Under the pieces are notes generated by a model that was not told where the DNA came from, made no database searches, and saw only the letters and a program-made list of their open reading frames with translations. From Candidatus Scalindua sp. SCAELEC01 (GTDB lineage: Bacteria > Planctomycetota > Brocadiia > Brocadiales > Scalinduaceae), in assembly GCA_004282745.1 (NCBI GenBank), contig SHMT01000008.1:82428-146427 (forward strand): a stretch of 64,000 nucleotides of DNA. The letters are read 5' to 3'. Positions 26,578-35,158 of the stretch are shown here, one piece after another. The translations under genes were made by a program, and so were the position numbers. Numbering within the stretch: position 1 is the stretch's first letter; the number at the start of each line of letters is the position of its first letter.

Positions 26578-26892
26578 AAACATTACTCCCTTCAATCAAC
26601 AAAAACGCACATTAACGAGCTCAGCGCATCCAGCGCAACTCTTTCAAAATCCCTACTACAGCCTTCATGTGTTGCTTAATACCTCTTCCGGTAACCTGCC
26701 CGCCTAACATCTGACCAACCATTCCGACTTGCCCGACTATTTTTTGTTCAGGCGGGAGCACTAACGCACAAAAAAAAACTTTCAAATTCCAATGCAGAAA
26801 TTGATGCCGCACACCTTAGGTCATTCGATTGCGACAAAACGAGTCCTAAGAACTACTCATGTCTCCTTTATCTGACCAGAAAACATGTCACC
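26578..26892. other. Intergenic region upstream of the Fe-S scaffold gene
   Basis: About 315 bp. A minus-strand open frame (26621-26812) exists, but it has no start signal and reads like random sequence. Nothing else recognised. Confidence 0.35.
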
Positions 26893-27687
26893 CTAATCCA
26901 AAAAGTCACATACAGCTCTTTCTCTTTGCTCAAAGGTAACATAGCCCTTATAACCACATTGCCTTGCAACAAGCACAGCCTTATCAAAATCTTTGCCAAC
27001 TTCATCTGGCGCATGCGCATCGGAACCAAAAACAATCGGTATGTTGTACTTTTGATAAATAGTGAGAATCTCTTTAGAAGGATACATCTCTTTTACCGGT
27101 TTTCTTAAACCAGATGTGTTTATCTCTACCGCAACGTCATGCTTTGCAAAGACTTGAGCGGTATCATTCAACTCATTTGAGAGATCGGCTTCGCAGCGGT
27201 GCCCAAATTTTTTGACAAGATCGCTATGCCCTATTATATCAAAAAGACCGGAACGAGCAGATTGTCTCAATAAATCAAAATAGTTCGCATAAACATTGTC
27301 AACATCGGTACTGTCCCATCTATCTCTCTCGTCCGGATGGTCAAATGCCCAAGTTCCGATAGAGTGCACAGACCCTATTACGTAATCAAATTGATATCGT
27401 GCCAGAATTTCTCGTAAAGAGGATTCGTTACCGGGAACATAATCTGCTTCTATCCCCAATTTAATACAAATATCAGGAAAACTCCTACGTAGCCGCTCAA
27501 CCTCACCGACATAATCGGGTAACTCTTCCAATGTCATTGAAAGGTTATTTTTTTTACCACCTTTCATTGGCAAATGGTCACTAAAACCTAATTCATCAAG
27601 TCCGCACTGTACAGCCTCTTTCACGTAATCTTCCATTTTTCCAGAGGCGTGTCCACATAAGCTTGTATGTGTGTGATAGTCAATCAT
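26893..27687 (-). CDS. PHP-domain histidinol-phosphatase family hydrolase
   Basis: 264 residues with PHP metal motifs in order: DYHTHTSLCGHA at the N-terminus, FSDHLPM, the GIEADYVPG region, GSVHSIGTW, IGHSDLVKKFG, EINTSGLRK and GSDAHAPDEVG. This matches HisK/HisJ-type histidinol phosphate phosphatases, which make histidinol. Related PHP phosphoesterases act on other sugar phosphates, so the histidine role is likely but not certain without neighbouring his genes. It stands alone. Confidence 0.85.
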   Translation of the reverse strand: MIDYHTHTSLCGHASGKMEDYVKEAVQCGLDELGFSDHLPMKGGKKNNLSMTLEELPDYVGEVERLRRSFPDICIKLGIEADYVPGNESSLREILARYQFDYVIGSVHSIGTWAFDHPDERDRWDSTDVDNVYANYFDLLRQSARSGLFDIIGHSDLVKKFGHRCEADLSNELNDTAQVFAKHDVAVEINTSGLRKPVKEMYPSKEILTIYQKYNIPIVFGSDAHAPDEVGKDFDKAVLVARQCGYKGYVTFEQRERAVCDFLD

Positions 27688-27748
27688 AAAATATAATTAG
27701 AACCCAACAATCATATATGTTCTCATCCAAGAAGTTTCCAATTATCTA

Positions 27749-27811
27749 GTTTTTGAACGAAAACTACCTAGGTACTTTTCATTCAAACACAGGGTTTTCG
27801 TTCAGACACTA
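27749..27811 (-). repeat. Core-deleted family A repeat
   Basis: Left TAGTTTTTGAACGAAAACTA and right GGTACTTTTCATTC, then AAACACAGGG, TTTTCGTTCAGACACTA: both outer ends with the central hairpin removed, joined at TACC/GGTAC. Inverted relative to A1. Confidence 0.75.
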
Positions 27812-27838
27812 TCTAGTAAAACCGAACCCTAACTATCT

Positions 27839-28300
27839 TTAAAACTCCTTGTAGATCACATCGTCGTACTCCGTTTCAATCCTCACCTTGTGGCTCAACT
27901 CTTCAGCAGCTAACGCTTCAAAAAGGTTCTTTATTTCGATACTGGTAACAACTTTTGCCATATCGTTATAAAAGTGATAAGCAGACTCTTCCCTCTTCAT
28001 TGCGTGTATCATCACACCCTGGACAGTAGAGTCTGGCGTGATCTCTTTGTCAACAAGATATTGACTTATATTGAAGTCGTGTTGTGGGTGATGCACCGTA
28101 TGATGCTCATCACCAATTCCACTCAACTCAAAGTTTTCAAGCTTGATTTTATGCTTCAATTCAATTTCCGCAAATTCCTTGAGCATAACCTTTGCTCCAG
28201 GATCTTTTACCACATCTACAGCATGTAAATAAAATTCATAGGCATCCTTTTCCTGTTGTATAGCCGTATCCATGACCTCTCTCAACGTATTAGTTGCCAT
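27839..28300 (-). CDS. Rubrerythrin/ferritin-like diiron protein
   Basis: 153 residues. A four-helix bundle with two E-x-x-(Y/H) diiron half-sites: QQEKDAYEFYLHAV and EIELKHKIKLENFE in the first half, KREESAYHFYNDMA and AAEELSHKVRIETEY in the second. There is no C-terminal rubredoxin domain. Such proteins reduce peroxide or handle iron in anaerobes. The ATG at 28300 follows AAAGGAAAT and lies 24 bases after the TlpA-like gene, so the two form an operon. Located near cooS and a PerR/Fur gene, consistent with oxidative-stress protection. Confidence 0.85.
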   Translation of the reverse strand: MATNTLREVMDTAIQQEKDAYEFYLHAVDVVKDPGAKVMLKEFAEIELKHKIKLENFELSGIGDEHHTVHHPQHDFNISQYLVDKEITPDSTVQGVMIHAMKREESAYHFYNDMAKVVTSIEIKNLFEALAAEELSHKVRIETEYDDVIYKEF

Positions 28301-28324
28301 ATTTCCTTTCCCCCTTTTCAGCAT

Positions 28325-28837
28325 TTAATTGACAAATAGGTTCTTTATAAAATCTTTGTCAGGCGGTGCGTTATCTCGGTAAATTATTATGCCGCTCTTA
28401 TTCAGGACAATATTGAGAGGTATACCGGTGACCTGAAAAATTTTCGTCACCTCCGCCATTTCATCGAGAATAACATTATAGTTTAACTCTCTCTTCTTTA
28501 CAAATGATTTCACTTTTGATCTATGTTCTCCAACGTCAACAACTACTATTTCAAGCCCATCATCCTTAAATTCATCGTAATAGTTTTTAATAAGCGGTAT
28601 CTCATTCCTGCAAGCATGACACCATGTTGCACTGAAAACCAATAATACGTTCTTATCTTTTCCAAAAGTCCGGAGTGTGAATTCGCTACCATCGACATTC
28701 GGCAAGGTAAAAGTCGGAGCTTTTTGACCTACATTTACCCCCACTTCTGTTCCAGCTGATACCATCTGTTTTTCATGGCAAAAATTAAATAGGATTGTTG
28801 TAACAACAAACAATAATAAAACATTAAGTTTCCGCAT
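28325..28837 (-). CDS. Exported TlpA/ResA-like thioredoxin-fold protein
   Basis: 170 residues: an N-terminal signal peptide or lipoprotein-like leader (LLLFVVTTILFNFC), then an AhpC/TSA-thioredoxin fold with active-site C73-H-A-C76 in SATWCHACRNE and the cis-proline motif TGIPLN. Such proteins reduce disulfides outside the cytoplasm, for instance during cytochrome c maturation, which fits the c-type cytochrome in this window. It is directly followed by the rubrerythrin-like gene. Confidence 0.88.
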   Translation of the reverse strand: MRKLNVLLLFVVTTILFNFCHEKQMVSAGTEVGVNVGQKAPTFTLPNVDGSEFTLRTFGKDKNVLLVFSATWCHACRNEIPLIKNYYDEFKDDGLEIVVVDVGEHRSKVKSFVKKRELNYNVILDEMAEVTKIFQVTGIPLNIVLNKSGIIIYRDNAPPDKDFIKNLFVN

Positions 28838-29094
28838 GGTAATTCTCGTTCCCTTCGTCTATCCTAAAAAGCCCCCAAACACAACTACCTGTTTTCTCTT
28901 GATTGTTTCAGGCTATTTTTTTTCGTCAGCGTTCGGTGTTAATTTTTCCCGTTGACCTTATTCGTCTACGCCGAATGATCGCCGCCCGGTTTACCGGCTA
29001 TTCGAACAGGCTACCATGGCTTTCTGGCCAGCAAGTTACTCTTTCCTGGACCCTTAGTGGTTCATTATGGCAAAATCCGGATTCGTCTTCAACC
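28838..29094. other. Intergenic region with a degenerate family C palindrome
   Basis: A family C-like segment (GGCCAGCAAGTTACTCTTTC, then CTGGACCC) lies at about 29020-29054. Two GC-rich hairpins around 28975-29015 are also visible. No gene recognised. Confidence 0.4.
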
Positions 29095-29139
29095 AAAAAA
29101 AGAAGGGCAACAATGTGTAAATCGTTGCCCTTCTTTTTC
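29095..29139 (-). terminator. Strong intrinsic terminator downstream of cooS
   Basis: A 15-bp stem (AAAAAGAAGGGCAAC with GTTGCCCTTCTTTTT) around a short loop, with T-runs on both strands. It sits about 14 bp after the cooS stop and would also stop plus-strand transcription. Confidence 0.9.
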
Positions 29140-29152
29140 TCTACTCATCTAA

Positions 29153-31162
29153 TTAATCTTTTTTTCTGTGTTCGTGAGCAAGACCGGGCTCGCATCCGGC
29201 ATGGACATCTGAACCATCAACCGCAAGCTGACGCCTGTCTTCCATATCGTACAGCTTCCTCTCCTTCTTGACGTTGATGCCCAACGCATCCCTCTTCTTC
29301 TCTATATGGTCAATAATCAGCTTCGCCATCACCTTCAAATCGGGCTCAAATGACCACTTACCACCCACCAACTCCTCTAACTCTTCACTTAAAAATTTAT
29401 CAACATCCGGTGCTCCACTCGCCGGAGACTTTGTCCCAAACAACGTATACACTCCACTCGTAACAAAATAGTGACCAATTGCCAACGCCTTCTCATGCAT
29501 CCAGTCGAGGCATACTCCCGCAACCGGAAGCTCACTGATATCATTACCAAGGCCGCCCTCCTTCACCATCTCAGAGCACGATATCAGTATCCTACTATTG
29601 TCTACACACGATCCTGCATGAAGGACCGGCGGCATTCCCACCGCCTCACAAACCTCTCTTAACCCCTCTCCTGCATTTTTCATATGCTCGGGAACCATCA
29701 TACCCTCTCGTGCACACTCCGCCGCCGCACAACCCGTCTGCACAACCAAGATATTATTTGCTATCAACTCGTTCACCAAATCCATATAGGGCATCTGATC
29801 CGGCCACAGTATTGAACTTGTGCAACCTACTACGCCAACGACACCACGGATCCTACCGTTCATGATATTGTCATTTAACGGCCTATATGATGCCCTGTAC
29901 GTGCCTCCCAACATATACTTGATGGTCTCATGGGTAAAACCTACAACCACATCAGACTTCTTACCCTTTGGGATATAAACCCTACTCCTGTCTCGGTTTG
30001 GATAATTATCTATCGCAATCTTTACAATTTCCTTCGCCTTCTCGTAGGCATTCTCGTCATTGATCTCTATATGCTGCGTTCCCGCTATCTTCGCCTTGGG
30101 TGATGTCGTTATCATCTTCGTATGAAAATGGCTTGCAACCTCTTCATCTCCCTGCATCACACACTGGATATCCACTGTTATCGCCTCTATCGCACCCGTC
30201 GCCAACGCCATCTCCTGCATCTTCATATGGCCTGCAAGCGGAATCCCATGTCTCATCAGCATCTCATTCGCCGTACAACATATCCCTGCAAGACTAATCC
30301 CTTTTGCTCCTACCGCCTCCGCCGCTTTTAACATCTCCGGATCCTGTGATGCAACCGCTACCATCTCAGACATCTGCGGTTCGTGGCCATGTACGAGAAT
30401 ATTTACCTCATCTTCCCGGATCACCCCAAGATTCGCAGTCCCACGCTTTGGCTTTGGTGTACCAAAAAGGATATCCTGGAGTTCGGTAGCTATCATCGCC
30501 CCACCCCAACCATCCGCCAACGATGTCCTGCACGCATGCAGAATCAGATTCTTATAATCCTGGTCAGTACCCATCCCGGTTCGATGCATGGACTCGGTAA
30601 CCTCCCTATCTATCGCCCTTGGAGTCACATCAAGCTTTTCCCACACCTTCTGCCTGTTAATGGGCGCTTTCTTTGCGAACGCCTGTGTACCATACGCCTT
30701 ACCAAACTCCGCAAGTGCCATCTCACCAACTTCCTCCGCTATCTCCTCAACCTTACGTCCTTCAGTAGAGACCTCAAACAGCGCTGCAACCTCATGGAGC
30801 TTTTTGATGTCCGTTATCTTGTACCCTTTGGCCTCACCCCTAGCCGTTGCAATAAGGAGATGGGCCACCGATCTACCATGGTCCGAGTGAGCGGCGGTTC
30901 CCGCTGCAACGTACCGGACAAAGTGCCTCGCTGCAATCGTGTTTGCATCCGCACCACATACCCCCTTCTTTGGCCCCCTGCCAAACGGATCTACATTACA
31001 GGGACCCATCTGACAATGTCTACAGCAGAGCCCGATCTTACCAAACCCGCATTGTGGCTGCTGCGCATCGTATCTATCATACGAACTCTCTATGCCTCCC
31101 TCTTCCATCTTTTTTAGTAGTTCCAAAGACTCTCTATCTGCTCCTTCATAATTACGAGCCAT
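29153..31162 (-). CDS. cooS: Anaerobic Ni-containing carbon monoxide dehydrogenase catalytic subunit
   Basis: 669 residues, slightly longer than the usual 630-640. The N-terminal D/B cluster cysteines are C38, C46, C47, C50, C55 and C69 (CGFGKIGLCCRHCQMGPC; GVCGA). The active-site C-cluster region includes HGIPLAGHMK, VDIQCVMQGDEE, VGVVGCTSS, VQTGCAAAECA and HAGSCVDNSR. It oxidises CO to CO2 or the reverse. No acetyl-CoA synthase, CooC or CooF gene is adjacent, so whether it serves the Wood-Ljungdahl pathway cannot be told here. GGAGGA precedes the ATG; a strong terminator follows. The C-terminal extension (GSDVHAGCEPGLAHEHRKKD) is unusual. Confidence 0.96.
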   Translation of the reverse strand: MARNYEGADRESLELLKKMEEGGIESSYDRYDAQQPQCGFGKIGLCCRHCQMGPCNVDPFGRGPKKGVCGADANTIAARHFVRYVAAGTAAHSDHGRSVAHLLIATARGEAKGYKITDIKKLHEVAALFEVSTEGRKVEEIAEEVGEMALAEFGKAYGTQAFAKKAPINRQKVWEKLDVTPRAIDREVTESMHRTGMGTDQDYKNLILHACRTSLADGWGGAMIATELQDILFGTPKPKRGTANLGVIREDEVNILVHGHEPQMSEMVAVASQDPEMLKAAEAVGAKGISLAGICCTANEMLMRHGIPLAGHMKMQEMALATGAIEAITVDIQCVMQGDEEVASHFHTKMITTSPKAKIAGTQHIEINDENAYEKAKEIVKIAIDNYPNRDRSRVYIPKGKKSDVVVGFTHETIKYMLGGTYRASYRPLNDNIMNGRIRGVVGVVGCTSSILWPDQMPYMDLVNELIANNILVVQTGCAAAECAREGMMVPEHMKNAGEGLREVCEAVGMPPVLHAGSCVDNSRILISCSEMVKEGGLGNDISELPVAGVCLDWMHEKALAIGHYFVTSGVYTLFGTKSPASGAPDVDKFLSEELEELVGGKWSFEPDLKVMAKLIIDHIEKKRDALGINVKKERKLYDMEDRRQLAVDGSDVHAGCEPGLAHEHRKKD

Positions 31163-31402
31163 TTTATTTATCCTCCAAAAAATTTTGGCCAGAAAAAAAG
31201 GACACCCGTCCTCTTCATGTTACCAAAAGCCTCTGATCAAGAGGACTTTTTTGTAACTTCCGACCTAGTTACAAAAGTTATCCGAACCTTACTGTAGGTT
31301 CACTCCAAACGGGCACAATTACAAAGTATAAGAACAAACCAAACCATCTGGAACACTCATGAAAACGGGAAACACCTAAACGATTGAAATCTCGTTCGTA
31401 GC
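31163..31402. other. cooS promoter region
   Basis: No gene. GACCTAGTTACAAAAGTTAT and GGCACAATTACAAAGTAT share a TTACAAAG-like element that might be a regulator site, but this is a weak call. Confidence 0.25.
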
Positions 31403-31816
31403 TTAAGCACATTGTTTACACGTTCCATAGAACGATATATCATACCGGGAAGGTGTAAATTTATCAAGTATTTCATTTGGAAGTTTAAGCTCTTCTAAGC
31501 CTTCATTAACATCGGCAATCATATTGCACTGTGAACAGATGATATGATGGTGCGGTATTGTATTTGGATCAAAATATTTTCTTCCAGCGTCTATAGTGAT
31601 CTTCAGTATCTCACCCAACGATTCCAAGACCTCCAAGGTCTTATAAACCGTGGTAAATGAGATCGTTGGATACACCTGTCTTATTTCATTATAGATGCTC
31701 TCTGCCGATGGATGTGTCGCGTTTCCCTCAAGAACCTTAAATATACCTAAACGCTGCGGCGTAATCTTAAGATCTTTACTCTTAAAAAGTTTAATTAGCT
31801 CTTCTACTTTTTTCAT
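31403..31816 (-). CDS. Fur/PerR-family metalloregulator
   Basis: 137 residues from the ATG at 31816 (AGGA nine bases upstream). Winged helix with KITPQRLGIFKVLE and TVYKTLEVLESLGEI; dimerisation domain with HHHIICSQC (C94, C97) and a C-terminal C133-K-Q-C136, the two structural zinc cysteine pairs of PerR-type Fur proteins. H35, D83, H89-H91 and D102 are placed like the regulatory Fe/Mn site of PerR. It probably controls peroxide stress or iron genes, plausibly the rubrerythrin-like gene nearby. Confidence 0.9.
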   Translation of the reverse strand: MKKVEELIKLFKSKDLKITPQRLGIFKVLEGNATHPSAESIYNEIRQVYPTISFTTVYKTLEVLESLGEILKITIDAGRKYFDPNTIPHHHIICSQCNMIADVNEGLEELKLPNEILDKFTPSRYDISFYGTCKQCA

Positions 31817-32133
31817 TAAAAATTGTCCTAACAAAGCAATTAAAAACTGTATGTATTATTAAACTAAAATGATTACACATAGTCAAGGTTTTTTTAAAAA
31901 GAAAAACTTTTTTTATCATATACAAATCTTTAACACGGATAAACATTTTTGAGTTCCCCCTCTCCATCAGTTTCAATTGATTGTCTGGCGTATATATCCA
32001 GCATCCAGAATTCAGGAGACAGAATTCTGTTTTGTAATTCGCTAAATAATTACTGTCTGGCAATCTTCTCCTAACTTCCGGCGATAAAACAATAAAAATG
32101 CACATTAACGGAAATGGGGGAAAAGGTCTCTTT
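31817..32133. other. Upstream region of the Fur/PerR gene
   Basis: About 317 bp, AT-rich, no gene recognised. The fur/perR promoter should lie here; no convincing operator palindrome found. Confidence 0.35.
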
Positions 32134-33372
32134 TTATCTCTTAGTCTCACTCTCTCTTAATGCCTCTTGAAGTATCTGTATTGAGTGTGTCGTTTTTATT
32201 TGAGAATTTTTACTTGCCAACCCATCAGCAATCTGCATGACACAACCGGGACAGTTCGTTGCAACGGTAGCGGCGCCACTCCTTTCAATCGAATCTACCT
32301 TTCTCTCCAACATCTTTAAGGTGAGATCGTAATGAATTATCGTAAAAATCCCTCCTCCTCCGCAACAGCCATCTGCCTTATCCATTTCGACAAAGCGAGA
32401 AGATTTTTTCAGGACACTCCTGGGCTCTTCAGATATATTGCGTACCCATGCAAGGTGGCAGGGGTCATGATAGGTCACCTTCTCTTCCAGTGGTTTCACT
32501 CCGGGCATGTCACCAATAAATGTATCAATGAACTCGGAAATATCATAGATTTTATCTGACATATGCTTCCACGAGGGTCCAAGGGTACGAAGGTAATCCT
32601 TTTTTATAGACTTTGTACAGGTAGCACAAGCACTGACAATTGCATCGAGTTCTAATGATTCAAAGACTTTCCTGTTCTCTTCCGCAAGTCTTTTACTCGA
32701 CTTCACATCACCCATAGTCGAAGAGGGGGTACCACAACACAATTGCCTTTGCGGCACTACCACCTCTATGTCCATCTTATTCAGGACTTCTATTACCGCT
32801 TCAGCAACATCTACGTAGATATAGTTTATTAAACAGCCCGTAAAAAAACCTACCCGCATTCTTGGGTTTTTTATTTTTTTTGTTTTCCGGAATTTCTGTA
32901 AAGCACTCTTCTTCGCTAATGTGGGTATCCACCTTTTCCCCATGAATAAAAGAGGAAGATGGCGCATTTGACCTCTCTTCTTCATCGGTATAAATCTTTG
33001 CAATTTTGAACTTACTTTCAGTAAGGTATCAAAGAGTATCCTCCTTGGCAAGATATACCGAAAGATAATCTTTGGCAAAAGAGGTATTCCCATATTCTCG
33101 GCTACTCCGTGAAGCAGTGCCGAAATAATCTTTTCATACTCTACATCGGAAGGGCACACCTTGCTACACCTCATACACTTTTTGCAGGTATATACATAAT
33201 CACGCAATTTTCCTGTATACACTATCTGCTGATCCCGAAGGGCCTCTGCAAGGCTAATGCGACCGCGGGCAACCGAAGATTCATCGTGTGTTTCCAGAAA
33301 TACTGGACACACGGTATGACATTTTCCACATTTGGAGCACTTACTTACCTCCTCTTTCCAATCATCACTCAT
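32134..33372 (-). CDS. GlcF-like Fe-S oxidoreductase subunit (two 4Fe-4S motifs, CCG domains)
   Basis: About 413 residues from the ATG at 33372 (TAAGG six bases upstream; an upstream start at 33435 or 33429 is possible). Two ferredoxin motifs, CSKCGKCHTVCPVF and CKKCMRCSKVCPSD, are followed by two CCG/heterodisulfide-reductase-type domains (RQLCCGTPSS; CHLAWV; DGCCGGGGIF). This is the electron-transfer partner of FAD-linked 2-hydroxyacid dehydrogenases such as glycolate oxidase. It lies about 70 bp after the FAD subunit gene on the same strand, forming one operon with it. Confidence 0.9.
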   Translation of the reverse strand: MSDDWKEEVSKCSKCGKCHTVCPVFLETHDESSVARGRISLAEALRDQQIVYTGKLRDYVYTCKKCMRCSKVCPSDVEYEKIISALLHGVAENMGIPLLPKIIFRYILPRRILFDTLLKVSSKLQRFIPMKKRGQMRHLPLLFMGKRWIPTLAKKSALQKFRKTKKIKNPRMRVGFFTGCLINYIYVDVAEAVIEVLNKMDIEVVVPQRQLCCGTPSSTMGDVKSSKRLAEENRKVFESLELDAIVSACATCTKSIKKDYLRTLGPSWKHMSDKIYDISEFIDTFIGDMPGVKPLEEKVTYHDPCHLAWVRNISEEPRSVLKKSSRFVEMDKADGCCGGGGIFTIIHYDLTLKMLERKVDSIERSGAATVATNCPGCVMQIADGLASKNSQIKTTHSIQILQEALRESETKR

Positions 33373-33441
33373 TAAAAGCCTTAACCCTTTCAACCTCAAG
33401 TCCCTCTTTGAAGGGAAATATTTTTTCATATACAAAATAGG

Positions 33442-34854
33442 CTATGTAGAGGGGAACAATTTACCGGGATTCATTATCCCTTTTGGATCAAAAAAGTCCT
33501 TAAATTTCTTCATAATCGAAAGTTCCTGGGGGGATATTTCCAACTCCATAAATTGTGATTTCTTATTTCCTATTCCATGTTCACCGGAGATCGTACCCCC
33601 TAATGTTACCACCTCTTCCATAACACTTTGGACAACCCTTTCTGCAATTTCCCCCTGCCCGGGTTCGTCAGTATACATTATGTTTACGTGGATATTACCA
33701 TCACCAATGTGCCCAAAACTGGCAACATACACCTCCTGTTTCTCATTTATCTTATCAACCTTCTGCAGGAGTTCTTTAATCTTGCTTCTCGGCACACAGA
33801 CATCTTCATTTATCTTGTGGTTCGCAATATTATATAATGCGGGAGAAATTGAACGCCGAACGGACCAAATAGCGTTTCTCTCTTTTTCTGTCTCCGCCAC
33901 TTTCACCTTTAAGGCGTTCTTTTCCTTGCAGACACGCTCAACAATCGACAAATCATGCTTAATGTTCTCCCCTGTCCCATCAATATCAATTAACAATAGT
34001 GCTTTTACATTGTCATCGAGCGTAATCCCTCCGAAACCACGTACTGCGCTAATAGTCATGTGATCCATAAATTCTAATGTGCGAGGCACGATAGTATTTT
34101 CTACAACCAAATCAGCTGCGTCAATGGCATCATCTCTCTCCCCGAAAAAGGCAGCAAGAGTGTCTACCCTTTCAGGTTTTGGGATCAACTTCACGGTAAT
34201 TTTTGTAAAGATTCCAAGGGTTCCCTCAGAACCAACAAAGAGTCTTGTCAAATCATAACCGGTTACACTCCTGAGCGTCTTCCTCCCGGTATTGATCACA
34301 GACCCGTCTGGCAAAACAATCTCCATTGCAAGGATATAATCCCTTGTCACACCATACTTCAACCCTGTGATACCACCAGCACACTCAGCCACATTGCCCC
34401 CGATAGTTGAAAAGGCCGCACTTGATGGGTCCGGGGGGTAAAAGAGGCCGTGTCTTGTCACTTCATCCTGAAGATGCTTTGTAACCACGCCAGGTTCAAC
34501 CGTAGCGGTAAAATCCTCCGGGCAGATATTCACAATCTTATTCATCCCCTTCAAATCAAAGATAATGCCGCCATGAAGAGGAACTGCGCCACCGGATAAC
34601 CCGGTACCTGCCCCTCTTGAATAAACAGGTATCCTCTGTTTGTCTGCAACCTTCAAGGTCGCGGAGACATCTGATGTCGTTTTTGGTCTTATCACGATAT
34701 CGGGAAGGGCCTTCTGCTTGGTACCATCATACGAGTAACAGAGTCTGTCTTCAATCTCTGTCAGGACCTTATCCTTTCCCAAGAGACGCACCAACTCACT
34801 CACACCCTTTCTACCGAGAGCCTCTTCTCTTGTTTTCCTCTTAAACAGTTTCAT
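33442..34854 (-). CDS. FAD-linked 2-hydroxyacid dehydrogenase subunit (GlcD-like)
   Basis: 470 residues of the PCMH-type FAD oxidase family. FAD-binding YSRGAGTGLSGGAVP and STIGGNVAECAGG; metal-binding GHIGDGNIHVN; the catalytic motif GEHGIG with E425 and H426; typical C-terminal end DPKGIMNPGKLF. The substrate could be glycolate or D-lactate. It precedes the Fe-S subunit gene. All catalytic motifs are intact, in contrast to the paralogue encoded upstream at 35157-36542. Confidence 0.92.
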   Translation of the reverse strand: MKLFKRKTREEALGRKGVSELVRLLGKDKVLTEIEDRLCYSYDGTKQKALPDIVIRPKTTSDVSATLKVADKQRIPVYSRGAGTGLSGGAVPLHGGIIFDLKGMNKIVNICPEDFTATVEPGVVTKHLQDEVTRHGLFYPPDPSSAAFSTIGGNVAECAGGITGLKYGVTRDYILAMEIVLPDGSVINTGRKTLRSVTGYDLTRLFVGSEGTLGIFTKITVKLIPKPERVDTLAAFFGERDDAIDAADLVVENTIVPRTLEFMDHMTISAVRGFGGITLDDNVKALLLIDIDGTGENIKHDLSIVERVCKEKNALKVKVAETEKERNAIWSVRRSISPALYNIANHKINEDVCVPRSKIKELLQKVDKINEKQEVYVASFGHIGDGNIHVNIMYTDEPGQGEIAERVVQSVMEEVVTLGGTISGEHGIGNKKSQFMELEISPQELSIMKKFKDFFDPKGIMNPGKLFPST

Positions 34855-34877
34855 TATCTACCCCTTCACATAGTGCA

Positions 34878-35019
34878 TATACTCATCTCATAATGGTTTT
34901 CGGATAAAATCCGAGATAAAATTGGGCGAGTATACCTTCACCAAGATTTGGTTTTCGGCCCGCCCGGCCTGTCAGCCATTCGGACGGGTAAAGCCGAAAA
35001 CCAAATCGGTTTTAGTATA
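34878..35019 (+). repeat. Family B MITE-like repeat, copy B1
   Basis: Ends TATACTCATCTCATAATGG and CGGTTTTAGTATA. Two hairpins: TGGTTTTCGGA/TCCGAGA near the left, and TTGGTTTTCGGC...GCCGAAAACCAA at the right with an inserted GC-rich hairpin (CCCGCCCGGCC...GGACGGG). It lies between the two GlcD-like genes, about 12 bp from repeat A6. Confidence 0.9.
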
Positions 35020-35031
35020 CATGAAAACCCT

Positions 35032-35158
35032 GTGGTTGAACCAAAACTGCCCAGGTACAAGGCGCGTAATAATTTTGTAACCGGAACGTACTCAAGTACG
35101 TGAGGATTACGAAATTATTACAGCAACGCTGTAGATGGGTAGTTTTGGTTCAACCACT
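35032..35158 (+). repeat. Family A palindromic repeat, copy A6
   Basis: Outer arms GTGGTTGAACCAAAACT and AGTTTTGGTTCAACCAC are exact complements. Inner arms GTAATAATTTTGTAA and TTACGAAATTATTAC pair. The centre is GTACTCAAGTAC. Its right end overlaps the stop codon of the second GlcD-like gene (TAG, 35157-35159, on the minus strand). Confidence 0.95.

Noticed and set aside
26621..26812. 63-codon minus-strand frame upstream of the Fe-S scaffold
   Set aside because: No start signal, no recognisable family, low coding character.
30383..31117. 244-codon plus-strand open frame opposite cooS
   Set aside because: Antisense shadow of a strongly conserved gene with no start signal or family resemblance.
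33332..34063. 243-codon plus-strand frame opposite the GlcD-like gene
   Set aside because: Antisense shadow; the minus-strand product has full family motifs.
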